Origin: CAVZBW01 sp963773635 | Lineage (GTDB): Bacteria; Actinomycetota; Acidimicrobiia; Acidimicrobiales; RAAP-2 | Direction: 5' to 3' | NCBI GenBank assembly: GCA_963773635.1 | Contig: CAVZBW010000001.1 | Span: forward strand, 1-64,000 | DNA: 64,000 bases | Part shown: positions 7,423 to 16,081 of the stretch, piece after piece | Numbering within the stretch: the stretch's first letter is position 1 | Layout: each line of letters opens with the position of its first letter | Made by a program: the position numbers and the translations under genes | The notes under the pieces: model-generated | Database searches by the model: none | Seen by the model: only the letters and a program-made list of their open reading frames with translations | What the model was told of the DNA's origin: nothing

Positions 7423-8801
7423 GTGCAACAGCTGACGCTGGGAGTCGATATCGCGTGCCGGGCGGCCCACCAGGCCAGCCTGGCTGACGACAAAGGGGTG
7501 TTCCTCTGGAGCGGGCGACGGTTTCGGACGCAGTTCCGAGGAGCTCGAGAAGCTGTGGCAGTCGTTGCCCGCCGACTCCGAGGTCACCGTCGTCATGGAG
7601 CCCACCCGAAATGCCTGGGTCCCACTCGCATCGTGGTTCCGACGCAAAGGGGCGACGGTGGTCATGGTGCCCTCCGAGCAGTCGGCCGATCTGCGGGACT
7701 ACTACGCCAAGCACACCAAGTCAGACCGCCTGGACTCAAAGATCCTGGCCCGGATCCCGCTTGCTGCACCCAGAAGGGCTCTATGCCCACGAGCACCTCG
7801 GTCCCGCCGTGCCGCTCCGGCGGGCCACCCGATTGCGCTCGAGCCTGGTCAAGCGCCGTTCTGAAGTCATCTGCCGGATCGATGCCCTCTTGGAGATCCT
7901 CGAGCCCGGAGTGGCACCGGGCCATCGGTGGCAGGCTCGACCAAGCGGAGCTTCCTGCGCTTTTGCGCGGCTGGCTACACCGACCCGCACCTGTGTCGCC
8001 GGATCGGTCGGGCCCGCCTGGGTCGATTCCTCCACCACCATTCCCATGGCCATTTCGGCGATCAGGAAGCCGCTCCGCCTGCTTGGCGCGGCGAATGAGA
8101 CCCTGGCCATCTGGGGCGACGAGCTCGATTTCGGCGAGCTGGCCGATGACATCGCCGTCGAGGCCCGGCTGGCCCTGGCCCTCACCGCCGAGATCGACGA
8201 GCTCGAGGAGCGCATCGCGGTGATGTATCGGGCCTTCGATCCCGACGCGATCTTGCGATCCGTCCCAGGCGTCGGTGCCATCAACGCCGCCCAGATCCTC
8301 GGGCGGCTCGGCGACCCGGGTCGGTTCCGGTCTTTGGCCGGGGTCCGCTCCTTCAGCGGGCTCGTGCCCTCACTGGACTCCTCTGGGCAGAACGGCAGGC
8401 ACGGCGGGCCGACCAAGTCCGGAGACGCTCTGTTGCGTGAGGCCCTCTTCATGACGTGCCGATGCCGCACGCAGGATCGATCCCACCTTGGCCCAGCGTT
8501 ATCACCGGCTGATGACGGTCGGCGGGAAGCATCACAACTCGGCCCTCTGCCACATCTCGGCCGTCCTGCTTGACCCGAATCGACCTCGTGCTGGAAGAGC
8601 CAGGAGCCCTACGTGATCAAGGACATCGATGGCCGCGTGATCACCCCCGAGGAGGGTCGCCGGATCATCCATGCTCATTACATGGTCTCGGCCGGAGTCC
8701 GAGAGCTACGCAGAACGACGAAGAAGCGAGTGGGGACGGGCCGGCGAAGCAAGGAGTCGCAGAGCGCTCCGTCAACCGGCCCGTCCAGATCCGACGATTA
8801 G
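7423..8801 (+). pseudogene. IS110-family transposase, multiply frameshifted
   Basis: The recognisable segments lie in different frames. QQLTLGVDIACRAAHQASLA is the N-terminal RuvC-like Asp strand. VTVVMEPTRNAWVPLASWF is the Glu motif. YYAKHTKSDRLDSKILARIP is the double-Asp motif. Next come GYTDPHLCRRIGRARLGRFL and the C-terminal domain (SVPGVGAINAAQILGRLGDP, RFRSLAGVRSFSGLVPSLDS). The end is YVIKDIDGRVITPEEGRRII. At least six small indels are needed to join them. The start is GTG 7423 behind AAGGAGGAATGA. This is a DEDD plus serine recombinase family, and the copy is inactive. Confidence 0.85.
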
Positions 8802-8833
8802 AGCCGGAGCCGCTTGACATCGCTTAGGAACTC

Positions 8834-9379
8834 AATGGACTGGTCTTCACCGCGCAGCGCCGTTACGGACTGTCCGGCGTCTTCGAGCAGGAACTGTTCT
8901 CCCTGGGGATCGCCACGAAGCACTCGAGGCCCTACCACCCCCAGACCTGCGGGAAGATCGAGCGCTTTCACCAGACCATGAAGAAGTTCGTAGCCGCCCG
9001 GGAGGGGCTCTCCACGAAGAAACAGCTCCAGGTGCAGCTCGATCGCTTCGTCGTCTACTACAACCAGGTCCGGCCGCATCGGGCCCTTCGGCGGCGCACA
9101 CCGGCCCAGGTGTTCGTCGAGCGGGAGAAGGCCCATCCGAAGGTGCCTCTCGTGGCCATCGGTGATCGGCGCGTCCGCCAGGACAAGGTGGACAAGAAGG
9201 GCGCCGTCACCATCCGCTACAAGGGCCGGCTGCACCACATCGGCATCGGCGCGGCCTACAAGGGCTGGCGCATCATGCTGCTCGTGGATGACCGCGACAT
9301 CGAGGTCGTGGCCCTTGACGGCTCACCGCTTCGACGGCTGCGGCTCGATCCGACCAAGGATTACCAAGCCATGGCTTGA
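8834..9379 (+). pseudogene. IS481 transposase, C-terminal part
   Basis: This continues the transposase begun at 6546. It opens with NGLVFTAQRRYGLSGVFEQE, has the catalytic Glu in HPQTCGKIERFHQTMKKF and the YYNQVRPHRALRRRTPAQVF segment shared by IS481 and IS3 transposases, then a C-terminal beta-rich tail (VTIRYKGRLHHIGIG). The frame is intact from 8834 to its stop. It has lost its promoter and N-terminal half because of the IS110. Confidence 0.9.
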
Positions 9380-9444
9380 CCAGGCTCAATGGCGGTCTAC
9401 GATGTCTCGCGACATCAAGGTCCTCGATGTCTCGCGACATCACA

Positions 9445-9492
9445 GTGGTGGGCCGTAGAGGACTCGAACCTCTGACCCCTTGCGCGTCATGC
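9445..9492. repeat. attL of the tRNA-Val integrative element
   Basis: These 48 bases are identical to 17365-17412, which cover the 3' half of the tRNA-Val gene: anticodon loop, variable loop, T-arm, acceptor strand and CCA. The first base may belong to the IS481 end, leaving a 47-bp core from 9446. Here the sequence stops at the anticodon loop (CATGCC against CATGCA in the tRNA), so no tRNA can be made. It is the remnant left when an element integrates into a tRNA 3' end. Confidence 0.9.
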
Positions 9493-10182
9493 CAGACCAT
9501 GGTGTCGACCAGCGTCGACGTACCGATGTCTGGACTGGCATTTTGAGATCGTCCGTCGGCCGTTGTCGACGTTTGTCGATTCTCTTGGCTGCCAGTTTGG
9601 CTGCCGAAAGGTCGAGCTGCCAGTTCGCTCAGATACGCACCACGACCGGCCACTCGTCTTCCAGTTCCCACCCTTGCGCTCGCACCTCTCGATCAACGGT
9701 TCCCTCGAGCGTCCGGTGCGAGATGCTGGCGACGCTCCGCATTTGCAGCGCCACCGCCACGTGCACTCACCACCGTCCGGGTGGAAGTCCGCATGCAGCG
9801 TGATCGGGCGCGTGAGCTCACTCTTTGAGGGTTCAAGTCCGGCGCTTGAGAGGGCCCCCTTGCGCAGGCCAGTCGGGTGCTGGTACTCCCAGGCGATCAG
9901 CGCAGGATTGGTCCTGTGTCCCCGCTGAATTCCTGCCCCCTGAGCTGCCCACGTCCACACTTCGGTCTCATGCGTCGAGCCATCCGGATAACGCCACGGG
10001 CCGGGCGGCAGCTCGAGTACGCGATTGCACTTGCGGCAGCGCAGGTCTACGCGAAGCATCCCCCGCACTTCCGGAAAGCGGACGACAGTGGCCTCTCCTC
10101 GATGGCGTTGCTTCGGCCGCACGTACCGAAAGTGTCGGGGAACGTCGTCCTCGGGTGAAGGAGTCACTCCGGTGTCGTTCAC
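9487..10182 (-). CDS. Hypothetical zinc-ribbon protein at the element edge
   Basis: The 231-aa frame starts at ATG 10182 and has two Cys pairs (DLRCRKCNRV and WRCKCGASP) with WRYPDGSTHETEVW and ITLHADFHPDGGECTWRWRC between them. This suggests a zinc-binding small protein of the kind common in actinobacterial phages and plasmids. The final 60 or so residues run through the integrase arm repeats and end inside the att core. They are probably not part of the original protein, whose stop may have been lost. I do not recognise the family. Confidence 0.55.
   Translation of the reverse strand: MNDTGVTPSPEDDVPRHFRYVRPKQRHRGEATVVRFPEVRGMLRVDLRCRKCNRVLELPPGPWRYPDGSTHETEVWTWAAQGAGIQRGHRTNPALIAWEYQHPTGLRKGALSSAGLEPSKSELTRPITLHADFHPDGGECTWRWRCKCGASPASRTGRSREPLIERCERKGGNWKTSGRSWCVSERTGSSTFRQPNWQPRESTNVDNGRRTISKCQSRHRYVDAGRHHGLA
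9578..9605. repeat. Left integrase arm-site repeat
   Basis: A 28-bp sequence identical to 17270-17297. It contains TTGGCTGCC twice at a 12-bp pitch, and a third GCTGCCAG follows at about 9616. It sits 85 bp inside the attL core. Paired repeats flanking the core in the circular form are typical binding sites for the N-terminal domain of a tyrosine integrase. Confidence 0.65.
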
Positions 10183-10286
10183 GTCGGTGTAGCCTAAAGC
10201 TCAAATAGACGAGCGCCGACGCCTCTCGACCGTTGGATGGTCTGTCTTCCGGGCAGGGCGGGGTAACCACCCCCCGGGAGTTGATC

Positions 10287-10496
10287 ATGTCCGAGAAGGC
10301 CCCTCGACGGCTCGGGATCGATGATGACGGTCCCCGTGCCTACTCCGTTGCAGAAACAGCACGCCGCCTTGGCGTTTGCCGGGACACGGTGTACGACCTC
10401 ATCTACCGCGGCCAACTGCGCAGCACGCGGCTCGGTCGTCGCCGGGTAATCCCTGCCAGCGCTCTCGCCGAGCTGCTTGACAAGGGTGCCCAATGA
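10287..10496 (+). CDS. Excisionase-like HTH protein
   Basis: This 69-aa protein has a MerR/Xis-type winged helix (AYSVAETARRLGVCRDTVYD, then LIYRGQLRSTRLGRRRVIPA), the HTH_17 fold of actinobacterial excisionases. ATG 10287 is chosen because GGGAG lies 6 nt upstream; an in-frame ATG at 10233 has no ribosome site. It overlaps the next gene by 4 bp (ATGA). In tRNA-integrated elements such proteins bend DNA and direct the integrase to excise, and many also regulate. The position at the end opposite the integrase is common. Confidence 0.8.
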   Translation: MSEKAPRRLGIDDDGPRAYSVAETARRLGVCRDTVYDLIYRGQLRSTRLGRRRVIPASALAELLDKGAQ

Positions 10497-10753
10497 ACGC
10501 GCGCCCCGGACCGGCACCGGCCCGGACCGAGGCCCGGGCCACCGACATCACCAAAGATGAACTTACAAGGCTCCGTCACCGTCATATCTCGGAGTGCATG
10601 GCCGAGGTCGTCGAGATCTTGCCACCCGCGCCTGGACGTCTGCGGCGTGTCTTCGAGACGCCGGGTCATGTTCGCCGCATGCACGCGGCTGGCTACCGGT
10701 GGCACGCGGCCCTCCGGGATGCCTGTTCGTGGGCTGGGGGCTGGTCACGATGA
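10493..10753 (+). CDS. Small hypothetical protein
   Basis: An 86-aa arginine-rich, mostly helical protein (ITKDELTRLRHRHISECMAE, then PPAPGRLRRVFETPGHVRRM). It overlaps the excisionase gene by 4 bp at its start and the primase gene by 4 bp at its end, so the three are one translationally coupled operon. No family was recognised. A role in element replication or its control fits the context only. Confidence 0.55.
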   Translation: MNARPGPAPARTEARATDITKDELTRLRHRHISECMAEVVEILPPAPGRLRRVFETPGHVRRMHAAGYRWHAALRDACSWAGGWSR

Positions 10754-12816
10754 CCATGGCGCCCATTCACCATGTGCTCTCAAAGCTCGGTTCTGTCCAC
10801 AAGTCCGACGACAGCTACGAAGCCCGCTGTCCGGCTCACGACGACCAAAAGCCCAGCCTGTCGCTCTCTGAGGGTGACGACGGCCGGGTCCTGTTGAAAT
10901 GCCAGGCGGGCTGCGAGACCGAGGATGTGGTTGCCGCACTGGGGTTGCAGCTGTCGGACCTGTTCCCTGAGCGACCACGAGAGGACCGTTCCCGCATCGT
11001 CGACACCTATCCGTACACCGACGAGCTCGGCGAGCTGCTGTTCGAGGTCTGCAGGTTCTCGCCGAAGGGGTTCAGACAACGTCGCCCTGACGGTGCCGGC
11101 GGCTGGGAATGGCGGCTCAACGGCGCCCGACAGGTGCTCTACCGGCTACCGCAGGTGCGCGAGGCCGTGCGAGATGGCCGTGAGGTGTGGGTGGTCGAAG
11201 GCGAGAAGGACGTCGCTGCTCTCGAGCGCGGCTGGTGTCGTCGCCACCTGCAACGCTGGCGGCGCCGGGAAGTGGCGGGACGAGTACGCCGAGGCTCTGC
11301 ACGGAGCCAAGGTCGTCGTCGTCGCCGACCGGGACGACCCCGGGCGCAAGCATGCTCGTCAGGTTGCCGACTCGCTGCGCAAGGCCGGCTGCACGGTGCG
11401 GGTCGTCGAGCCGAAGGTCGGCAAGGACGCGAGCGACCACTTGGGCGGCGGACTTGGGCTCGAGGAGTTCACGAGCGGGGGGACCCCCGCCTCATCCACA
11501 GGCTCCGACGCCGGCTGGCAGGTGCTCGACGACGTTGCCGGATTCTTGCGCCGGTTCGTTGCCTTTCCCAGTGATGAAGCGGCTAACGCTGTAACGCTGT
11601 GGGTCCTTCACGCACATACCATCCGCGCTGCTGAAAGCACCCCAAGGCTCGCTGTGGTCTCACCCGAGAAGGGCTCGGGCAAGACCCGGTTGCTCGAAGT
11701 CCTTGAGCTGCTCACCCCGACTGCGCGTCACGCGGTGAACATGACGGCGGCCGCCTTGTTCCGGGCCGTAGAGATGGACCAGCCCACCCTGTTGTTCGAC
11801 GAGGCCGATACCTACTTCGGCCCCAAGGCAGCGAAGGACCATGAGGAGCTGCGCGGCCTCGTGAACGCTGGTCATCGCAGGGGCGCCGTCGCCTACCGGG
11901 TGGTTGGCAAGGGCGCAGAGATGAGCGTCAAAGCGTTCCCAGCCTTCGCGGCGGTGGCCTTGGCCGGTATCGGCGACCTCCCTGACACCATCTTGGACCG
12001 CTCCGTCCTGATCCGCATGCGACGGCGTGCCCCCGACGAGACTGTCGAGTCGTTCCGCCTTCGTCGGGTGCGGCCGGCGGCAGACACGCTCCGCGAGCGC
12101 CTTGCTGCTTGGGCCGAGGCGGTGGGCGACGACCTGGCGGACATCGAACCCGATATGCCTGCCGGTCTCGTGGACCGTCCAGCCGACGTATGGGAACCGC
12201 TGCTCGCCATCGTGGAAGCGGCAGGGGGTGACTGGCCGACAAGAGCACGAGGAGCAGCGCAGGCCCTGAACGCTGAGCGCGAGAAGGTCGACTCAAGCTT
12301 CGGGGTGCGGCTACTGACCGACGTTCGCACGGGCTTCGCCAACAGGGACCGCATGCGCACGGCGGAGCTGCTCGAAGTCCTTTGCGCCATGGACGAAGGG
12401 CCCTGGGGCGACCTCAGGGAAAATCTCTCGACGCCCGTGGGCTCGCGTGCCGTCTCAAGCCCTACGGCATCGCGCCCGATGACCACCGGTTCCCTGATGG
12501 CACCGCGAAAGGGTATCTGCGGTCCGACTTCGAAGACGCTTGGCGTCGATACCTTCCGGTATCCGAAAAAGGGGCAACAACGGCAACAAGCAACGCTTGG
12601 GCAACCGAAGACCAGCCATCTACCTGCGATGTTGCCCATGTTGCGGATGTTGCCCAACCCGGGGATGAGAGGGGCAACGTTGCCCATCGGGAACGCAACA
12701 GGGAAGGTCCGACCGTGAGCGACCATTGCCCCGAGTGCGGCGCACCACCGGTACGCCGGGGTACGTTCGGAACCGTCGCCTGCGCTCACCAGCTCGCCCG
12801 AGGGGAGGCGAGCTGA
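10750..12816 (+). pseudogene. TOPRIM primase / DUF3631 helicase-like protein, two frameshifts
   Basis: If repaired this is a protein of about 690 aa. The front holds a zinc-finger primase segment (SYEARCPAHDDQKPSLSL, LLKCQAGCETEDV). A TOPRIM domain follows (VWVVEGEKDVAALER, then AKVVVVADRDDPGRKHA), then an ATPase (SPEKGSGKTRLLEVLELL; TLLFDEADTYFG) and DUF3631 (SLDARGLACRLKPYGI, YLRSDFEDAWRRYL). A Cys-rich tail (CPECGAPPV) ends it. One extra G near 11232 and one missing G near 12418 break the frame. Such proteins start replication of actinobacterial elements and phages. Whether the breaks are real or sequencing errors in G runs cannot be told from here. Confidence 0.8.
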
Positions 12817-13123
12817 TGGGGCCGAGGCGCCACGCGAGCTGCGACCCGGCGCGCCGACGCTGGCCATCTCACGTGTCGGCAGTGCGACGCCATCACCTTT
12901 CCCCGCGAAGACCGCATGGCTCGACGATTCGACGCTCTTGGTGGACTGGCTCCCGGCCTGCGAGCACGTCCGGGAGTGGGGGTATCAGATCGTCACGCCA
13001 GCGGAGCTGCCGCTCGACCGGCGATGCCAGGGGACCAACAAGGACGGGTCTAGATGCCGCCGCAATGCGGGACCTGGCGGCTGGTGTGCGGCCCATGACC
13101 CGGTTCGGCGGTCGCCATCGTGA
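12816..13123 (+). pseudogene. Small Cys/His protein, frames broken
   Basis: Starting at ATG 12816, which overlaps the primase stop (TGATG), three frames together encode a sensible protein: MGPRRHASCDPAR, then AGHLTCRQCDAITFPREDRM, then AWLDDSTLLVDWLPACEHV and LPLDRRCQGTNKDGSRCRRN, ending GWCAAHDPVRRSPS. The end has a C-x8-C-x8-C-x3-H pattern like the next gene. Two indels (near 12855 and 12915) are required. Alternatively only the last 61 codons from GTG 12938 are translated. Function unknown. Confidence 0.4.
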
Positions 13124-13186
13124 GCGGACCACCTATGGACCCGTCGCGACGTCTACCACCCATGGAAACGCCCCCCGGAGCAGCAA

Positions 13187-13552
13187 GTGGCTAAATGGCG
13201 ACCGGCCGTCCCCTGCCACGCTCGTCGCAGCAACGGCTCGCCGTGCGGGAACTACGCAATGCACGGCGGCATGGTCTGCCACGCCCATGGTGGTCGAGCT
13301 CGCCAGGTCCGCCGAGCGGCTTTCAGCCGTCGTAGAGAGGCTCAGGCTCGCCGCTACTTGGCCGAGCTCAGTGTGGAGCGCGAGGCCCGGCGTGCCGCCA
13401 TCGCACCCTGGGCGCAGGAGCTCCAAGATGCGCGGTGGGAGTTTGATCGGACTGCTCTGGCTCGTCGCTATCGCCGGATCGCTCGAGAGATGACGGCCGT
13501 TGCCAAGGCGCTCCGGGCGGAGGCTCGCCAGGTCGAGGAGGGCGACACGTGA
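13187..13552 (+). CDS. HGG-motif Cys/His small protein
   Basis: A 121-aa protein starting at GTG 13187 with GGAG 6 nt upstream. The front has the motif CHARRSNGSPCGNYAMHGGM followed by VCHAHGGRARQVR, a compact Cys/His set likely to bind zinc. The rest is a long arginine-rich helix. Proteins with this C...C...GG..C..HGG pattern are frequent in phages and integrative elements of actinobacteria, often near replication or terminase genes; I know of no proven function. The frame is intact, unlike most of its neighbours. Confidence 0.7.
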   Translation: MAKWRPAVPCHARRSNGSPCGNYAMHGGMVCHAHGGRARQVRRAAFSRRREAQARRYLAELSVEREARRAAIAPWAQELQDARWEFDRTALARRYRRIAREMTAVAKALRAEARQVEEGDT

Positions 13553-13643
13553 ACGCCGCGATGCTCGTGCCAGAGGTGGGCCCAATATCCGCCTGTGTGG
13601 TCGCGGGGCCCTGTCCGCTCGAACATCCTCCGTCGTCCTGGAT

Positions 13644-13671
13644 ATACAACATAATGTCGGTTATGCTGTAG
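13644..13671. promoter_or_regulatory. dif-like recombination site (or palindromic operator)
   Basis: Two 11-bp arms, ATACAACATAA and TTATGCTGTAG, surround the 6-bp spacer TGTCGG. The inner 9 bases of the arms match as an inverted repeat at 8 of 9 positions. The core CATAATGT...TTATG equals the core of the E. coli dif site, although the outer arm bases differ. It lies 2 bp before the start codon of a XerC/D-like recombinase and is AT-rich against its surroundings. It could be the recombinase's own site, an operator, or both. Confidence 0.55.
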
Positions 13672-13673
13672 AT

Positions 13674-14594
13674 ATGACGATGAGCACGGAGCTGGTGAGT
13701 GCACAGGTCAGCCGAACCGTCGAGCCGACCACGGTGCTCCGAGAGGCAGTCGACGTGGCCCGGGCCTTCCTGCTCGGTTACCAGGAGAACACCCGAGCCG
13801 CCTACGCCCGAGATCTCGGTGAGTGGTTCGCCTGGTGCGAGGGCCACGAGGTGGACCCCTTGCAGGCCAGCCGGCTCCACGTCGATGCCTACGCCCGCCA
13901 GCTCACCGAGGTCGAGAATCGGTCGCCGGCCACCGTGGCGCGCCGGCTGTCCGGTCTGAGTGGCTTCTACCGCTATGCGGTAGCCGAGGAGCTCGTGGCC
14001 CGCAACCCCGTGGCAAGCGTGCGGCGTCCGACGGTGGGTTCTGACAGTGTCTCGACCGGTCTCGACCGCGACGAGCTCGGTTCGTTGATCGCGGCCGCCG
14101 AGGATGACAGCCCACGCAGCCACGCTCTGGTGCTCCTGCTCGGGTTGAACGGGCTGAGGATCTCAGAGGCTCTGAGCGCCGACGTGGAGGCCCTGGGAAC
14201 CGAGCGCGGCCACCGCACCATCACGATCACCCGCAAGGGTGGCAGGCGTGCCACGGTCCCGCTCGCACCCCGTACCGCCCAGGCGGTCGAGACGATGGTG
14301 GCCGGCCGCAACGGCGGCCCGTTGTTCGCCACCTCGACTGGCAAGCGTATGGACCGTGTGGCCGCCTTTCGGACGATCCGGCGCCTTGCGGCTGAGGCGG
14401 GCATCGGCCGGGACCTCCATCCCCACGACCTCCGGCACGCTTTCGTGACCCTCAGCCTTGACGCCGGCGCAACCCTCCGGGACGTCCAGGACGCAGCCGG
14501 GCACGCCGACCCGAGGACGACCCGCCGCTATGACCGGGCTCGGCACAACCTCGATCGCCACCCCACCTATGCCCTCGCAGGGGCCATCGGCTAA
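13674..14594 (+). CDS. XerC/XerD-like tyrosine recombinase
   Basis: This 306-aa recombinase has the SAM-like core-binding domain (YQENTRAAYARDLGEWFAWC) and the catalytic domain. The active-site residues are visible: Arg in GLNGLRISEALS, Lys in ITRKGGRRATVPL, HxxR in LHPHDLRHAFVTL, His in DAAGHADPRTT and Tyr in TRRYDRARHNL. Length and layout match XerC/XerD and plasmid resolvases of that class rather than the element's integrase, which has an extra N-terminal domain. ATG 13674 follows the dif-like site almost directly and no Shine-Dalgarno is visible, so the mRNA may be nearly leaderless. A likely role is resolving dimers of the circular element or integration at a dif-type site. Confidence 0.88.
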   Translation: MTMSTELVSAQVSRTVEPTTVLREAVDVARAFLLGYQENTRAAYARDLGEWFAWCEGHEVDPLQASRLHVDAYARQLTEVENRSPATVARRLSGLSGFYRYAVAEELVARNPVASVRRPTVGSDSVSTGLDRDELGSLIAAAEDDSPRSHALVLLLGLNGLRISEALSADVEALGTERGHRTITITRKGGRRATVPLAPRTAQAVETMVAGRNGGPLFATSTGKRMDRVAAFRTIRRLAAEAGIGRDLHPHDLRHAFVTLSLDAGATLRDVQDAAGHADPRTTRRYDRARHNLDRHPTYALAGAIG

Positions 14595-14854
14595 GCCGGG
14601 ATACACGAGGGAAGCAGTCAGCCCGCCAGCGTCCCGAAGCCAGCGAACCTCGCGATCTCCTCGGCCGCGCTCATGTTCTCTCCCTCTTCCTCCCGCCGCC
14701 GAATTCCTCACGGGTCCTCTAAAAATGCAGCTTGGGACGAAATACAGCACACACGAGGGACCTTCGGCCCTAGTTGCTGCTTGAGCGGCTGCTTCACGCT
14801 TGCTTTTTGAGCGATTCGATACTTCGGATCGCAGGAGGGGAAGGGGGGGCCGGC

Positions 14855-15400
14855 GTGTCCGACCTGAACGATGCACTACATGGAGCCAGTCCTCCGCAGG
14901 GCCACAACCCAGGAGAAGCTCTCAGGGCGACGGATCTCTCGTCGGCTCCCGGTCAAGCGTCGGCGCCGCAGGCGCCACAATCAACAGGCCGACCAATGGC
15001 GCAGCACATCGCGTACATGCCCTCCACTAGACGTGTGGGCAAGACACGCAACCCCTGGGGTGTCTGGCTCCTGGCGCTGGTCACCCTCGGCATCTACCTA
15101 CTTTGGTGGTATTACACGATCAACAACGAGATACGTGAGTACGACGACCGTATCCAAGTCCAACCAGGGATTGCGCTGTTGGCGCTCTTTATTCCGATTG
15201 CCGGCTTGGTCTCAATCGTCAAAACCGGTGGCCGGATACGCGCAGGCACAGCGATTCGCCGAATCGAACTTCCGCTGCTCTGGACTGATTGGGCTCCTTC
15301 TGGCCATCGTCGGCTTCGCGATCGTCTACTACCAGAGCCAGCTAACAAAGTTTGGGACATGTACGGCAATCCAGAGCCTGGGACGCCGATCGCTTCGTAA
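14855..15400 (+). pseudogene. DUF4234-type membrane protein with two compensating frameshifts
   Basis: A protein of about 180 aa is readable. A proline- and alanine-rich N-terminus leads to NPWGVWLLALVTLGIYLLWW (first membrane segment) and YYTINNEIREYDDRIQVQPG. The second segment (IALLALFIPIAGLVSIVKTG) follows, then in the next frame SGLIGLLLAIVGFAIVYYQS, and back in the first frame NKVWDMYGNPEPGTPIAS. This layout fits DUF4234, a small membrane family of unknown function. Indels near 15236 and 15342 cancel each other. The start is GTG 14855 behind a GGAGGGG-rich stretch. It is one of the two cargo-like genes of the element. Confidence 0.65.
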
Positions 15401-15412
15401 GAGGGGGCCGAG

Positions 15413-15902
15413 ATGAAGGCAGCAGCCATCGGGGGAACGCTGGCGGTCGTTTTGGTAGCAATAGCAGGTCCGGCGAGCGCGACCACTACCACCGAGCATC
15501 ACACCACCACGACGGTGCATCACACGACGACCACTCAGCGCCACCATACGACCACGACTCTCCACAATTCGCACCCGACTACAACCACGAAACCCAAGGG
15601 GCCGATCTTCACCCTGTCGGGCTCGGGCACGTCGACAACGAAGACATTCACGGCTCCTAATAGCGGGTGGGAGCTCCCAATGGAACTACGACTGCTCCCA
15701 ATCGTTCGGGGGTGACGGCAACTTCATCGTGGAGGTGCAACAAGCGCCGGGTAAAGGGACTATGGCGGCGCTCGAGGACCAACCGGTCAATCAACTCGGC
15801 AGCGGCGGCTCGGGCACTGAGCACTATCACTACGGCGGCGGGGGCGTATACCTGTCGATCAATTCCGAATGCTCGTGGAGCGTGACCGTCCCGGGTAGCT
15901 AG
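15413..15902 (+). pseudogene. Secreted His/Thr-rich protein, one frameshift
   Basis: ATG 15413 with GAGGG upstream starts a signal peptide (AAIGGTLAVVLVAIAGPASA). A low-complexity region follows with four HH-TTTT units (TTTTEHHTTTTVHHTTTTQR, HHTTTTLHNSHPTTTT). Then comes a small beta-rich domain (IFTLSGSGTSTTKTFTAPNS; in the next frame QWNYDCSQSFGGDGNFIVEV, ending NSECSWSVTVPGS) with two Cys. One extra C near 15672 breaks the frame. The His clusters could bind metal ions outside the cell; that is inference. It starts 12 bp after the DUF4234 gene, so both may be co-expressed. Confidence 0.6.
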
Positions 15903-16081
15903 CCCCAAGTCCACCCCTAGCCCGCCTGAGCTACTCTGCCACCCCAAGGCGGCTCCAATCGGGCCGAGCGATCCACCGGTGCGTCACAGCGTCGACGTAG
16001 GGTGCGCCCACGTCGCCGGTTGGGAATCGGTCGGCCGCCTCCGGCCGGCTCCCCTGGCGCCGATGAGGAGGCGGACTCGGG

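Larger units (their letters stand above)
7149..8833. mobile_element. IS110-family element nested in IS481 (decayed)
   Basis: The borders are inferred from the IS481 transposase reading frame, which breaks after GCTCACCGAC (7148) and resumes at AATGGACTGG (8834). The 1.7-kb insert has about 274 bp of non-coding DNA before its transposase gene and only about 30 bp after it. That is the layout of the IS110 group, in which the 5' region encodes the bridge RNA. No terminal inverted repeats are visible and no clear target duplication exists, as expected for this family. The transposase is heavily frameshifted, so this is a fossil copy. Confidence 0.8.
6463..9445. mobile_element. IS481-family element interrupted by an IS110 element
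   Basis: Its ends share GACATCGAGGACCT in inverted orientation: left end TGCCTGAG-N5-GACATCGAGGACCT, right end read inverted TGTGATGTCGCGA-GACATCGAGGACCT. The right end also holds two copies of GATGTCTCGCGACATC. Without the inner IS110 (about 7149-8833) the element is about 1.3 kb, normal for the family. A 15-bp direct repeat flanks it. The single transposase gene is cut in two by the IS110, so the element is dead unless the inner IS leaves precisely. Confidence 0.85.

Noticed and set aside
14617..14673. 18-codon minus-strand frame MSAAEEIARFAGFGTLAG behind a GGAGG
   Set aside because: Too short to support without conservation; could be a leader peptide, but nothing downstream shows attenuation.
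15480..15600. Tandem DNA repeat that might be read as a CRISPR-like array
   Set aside because: The repeat comes from alternating His and Thr codons within a secreted protein; there are no spacers of constant length and no cas genes.
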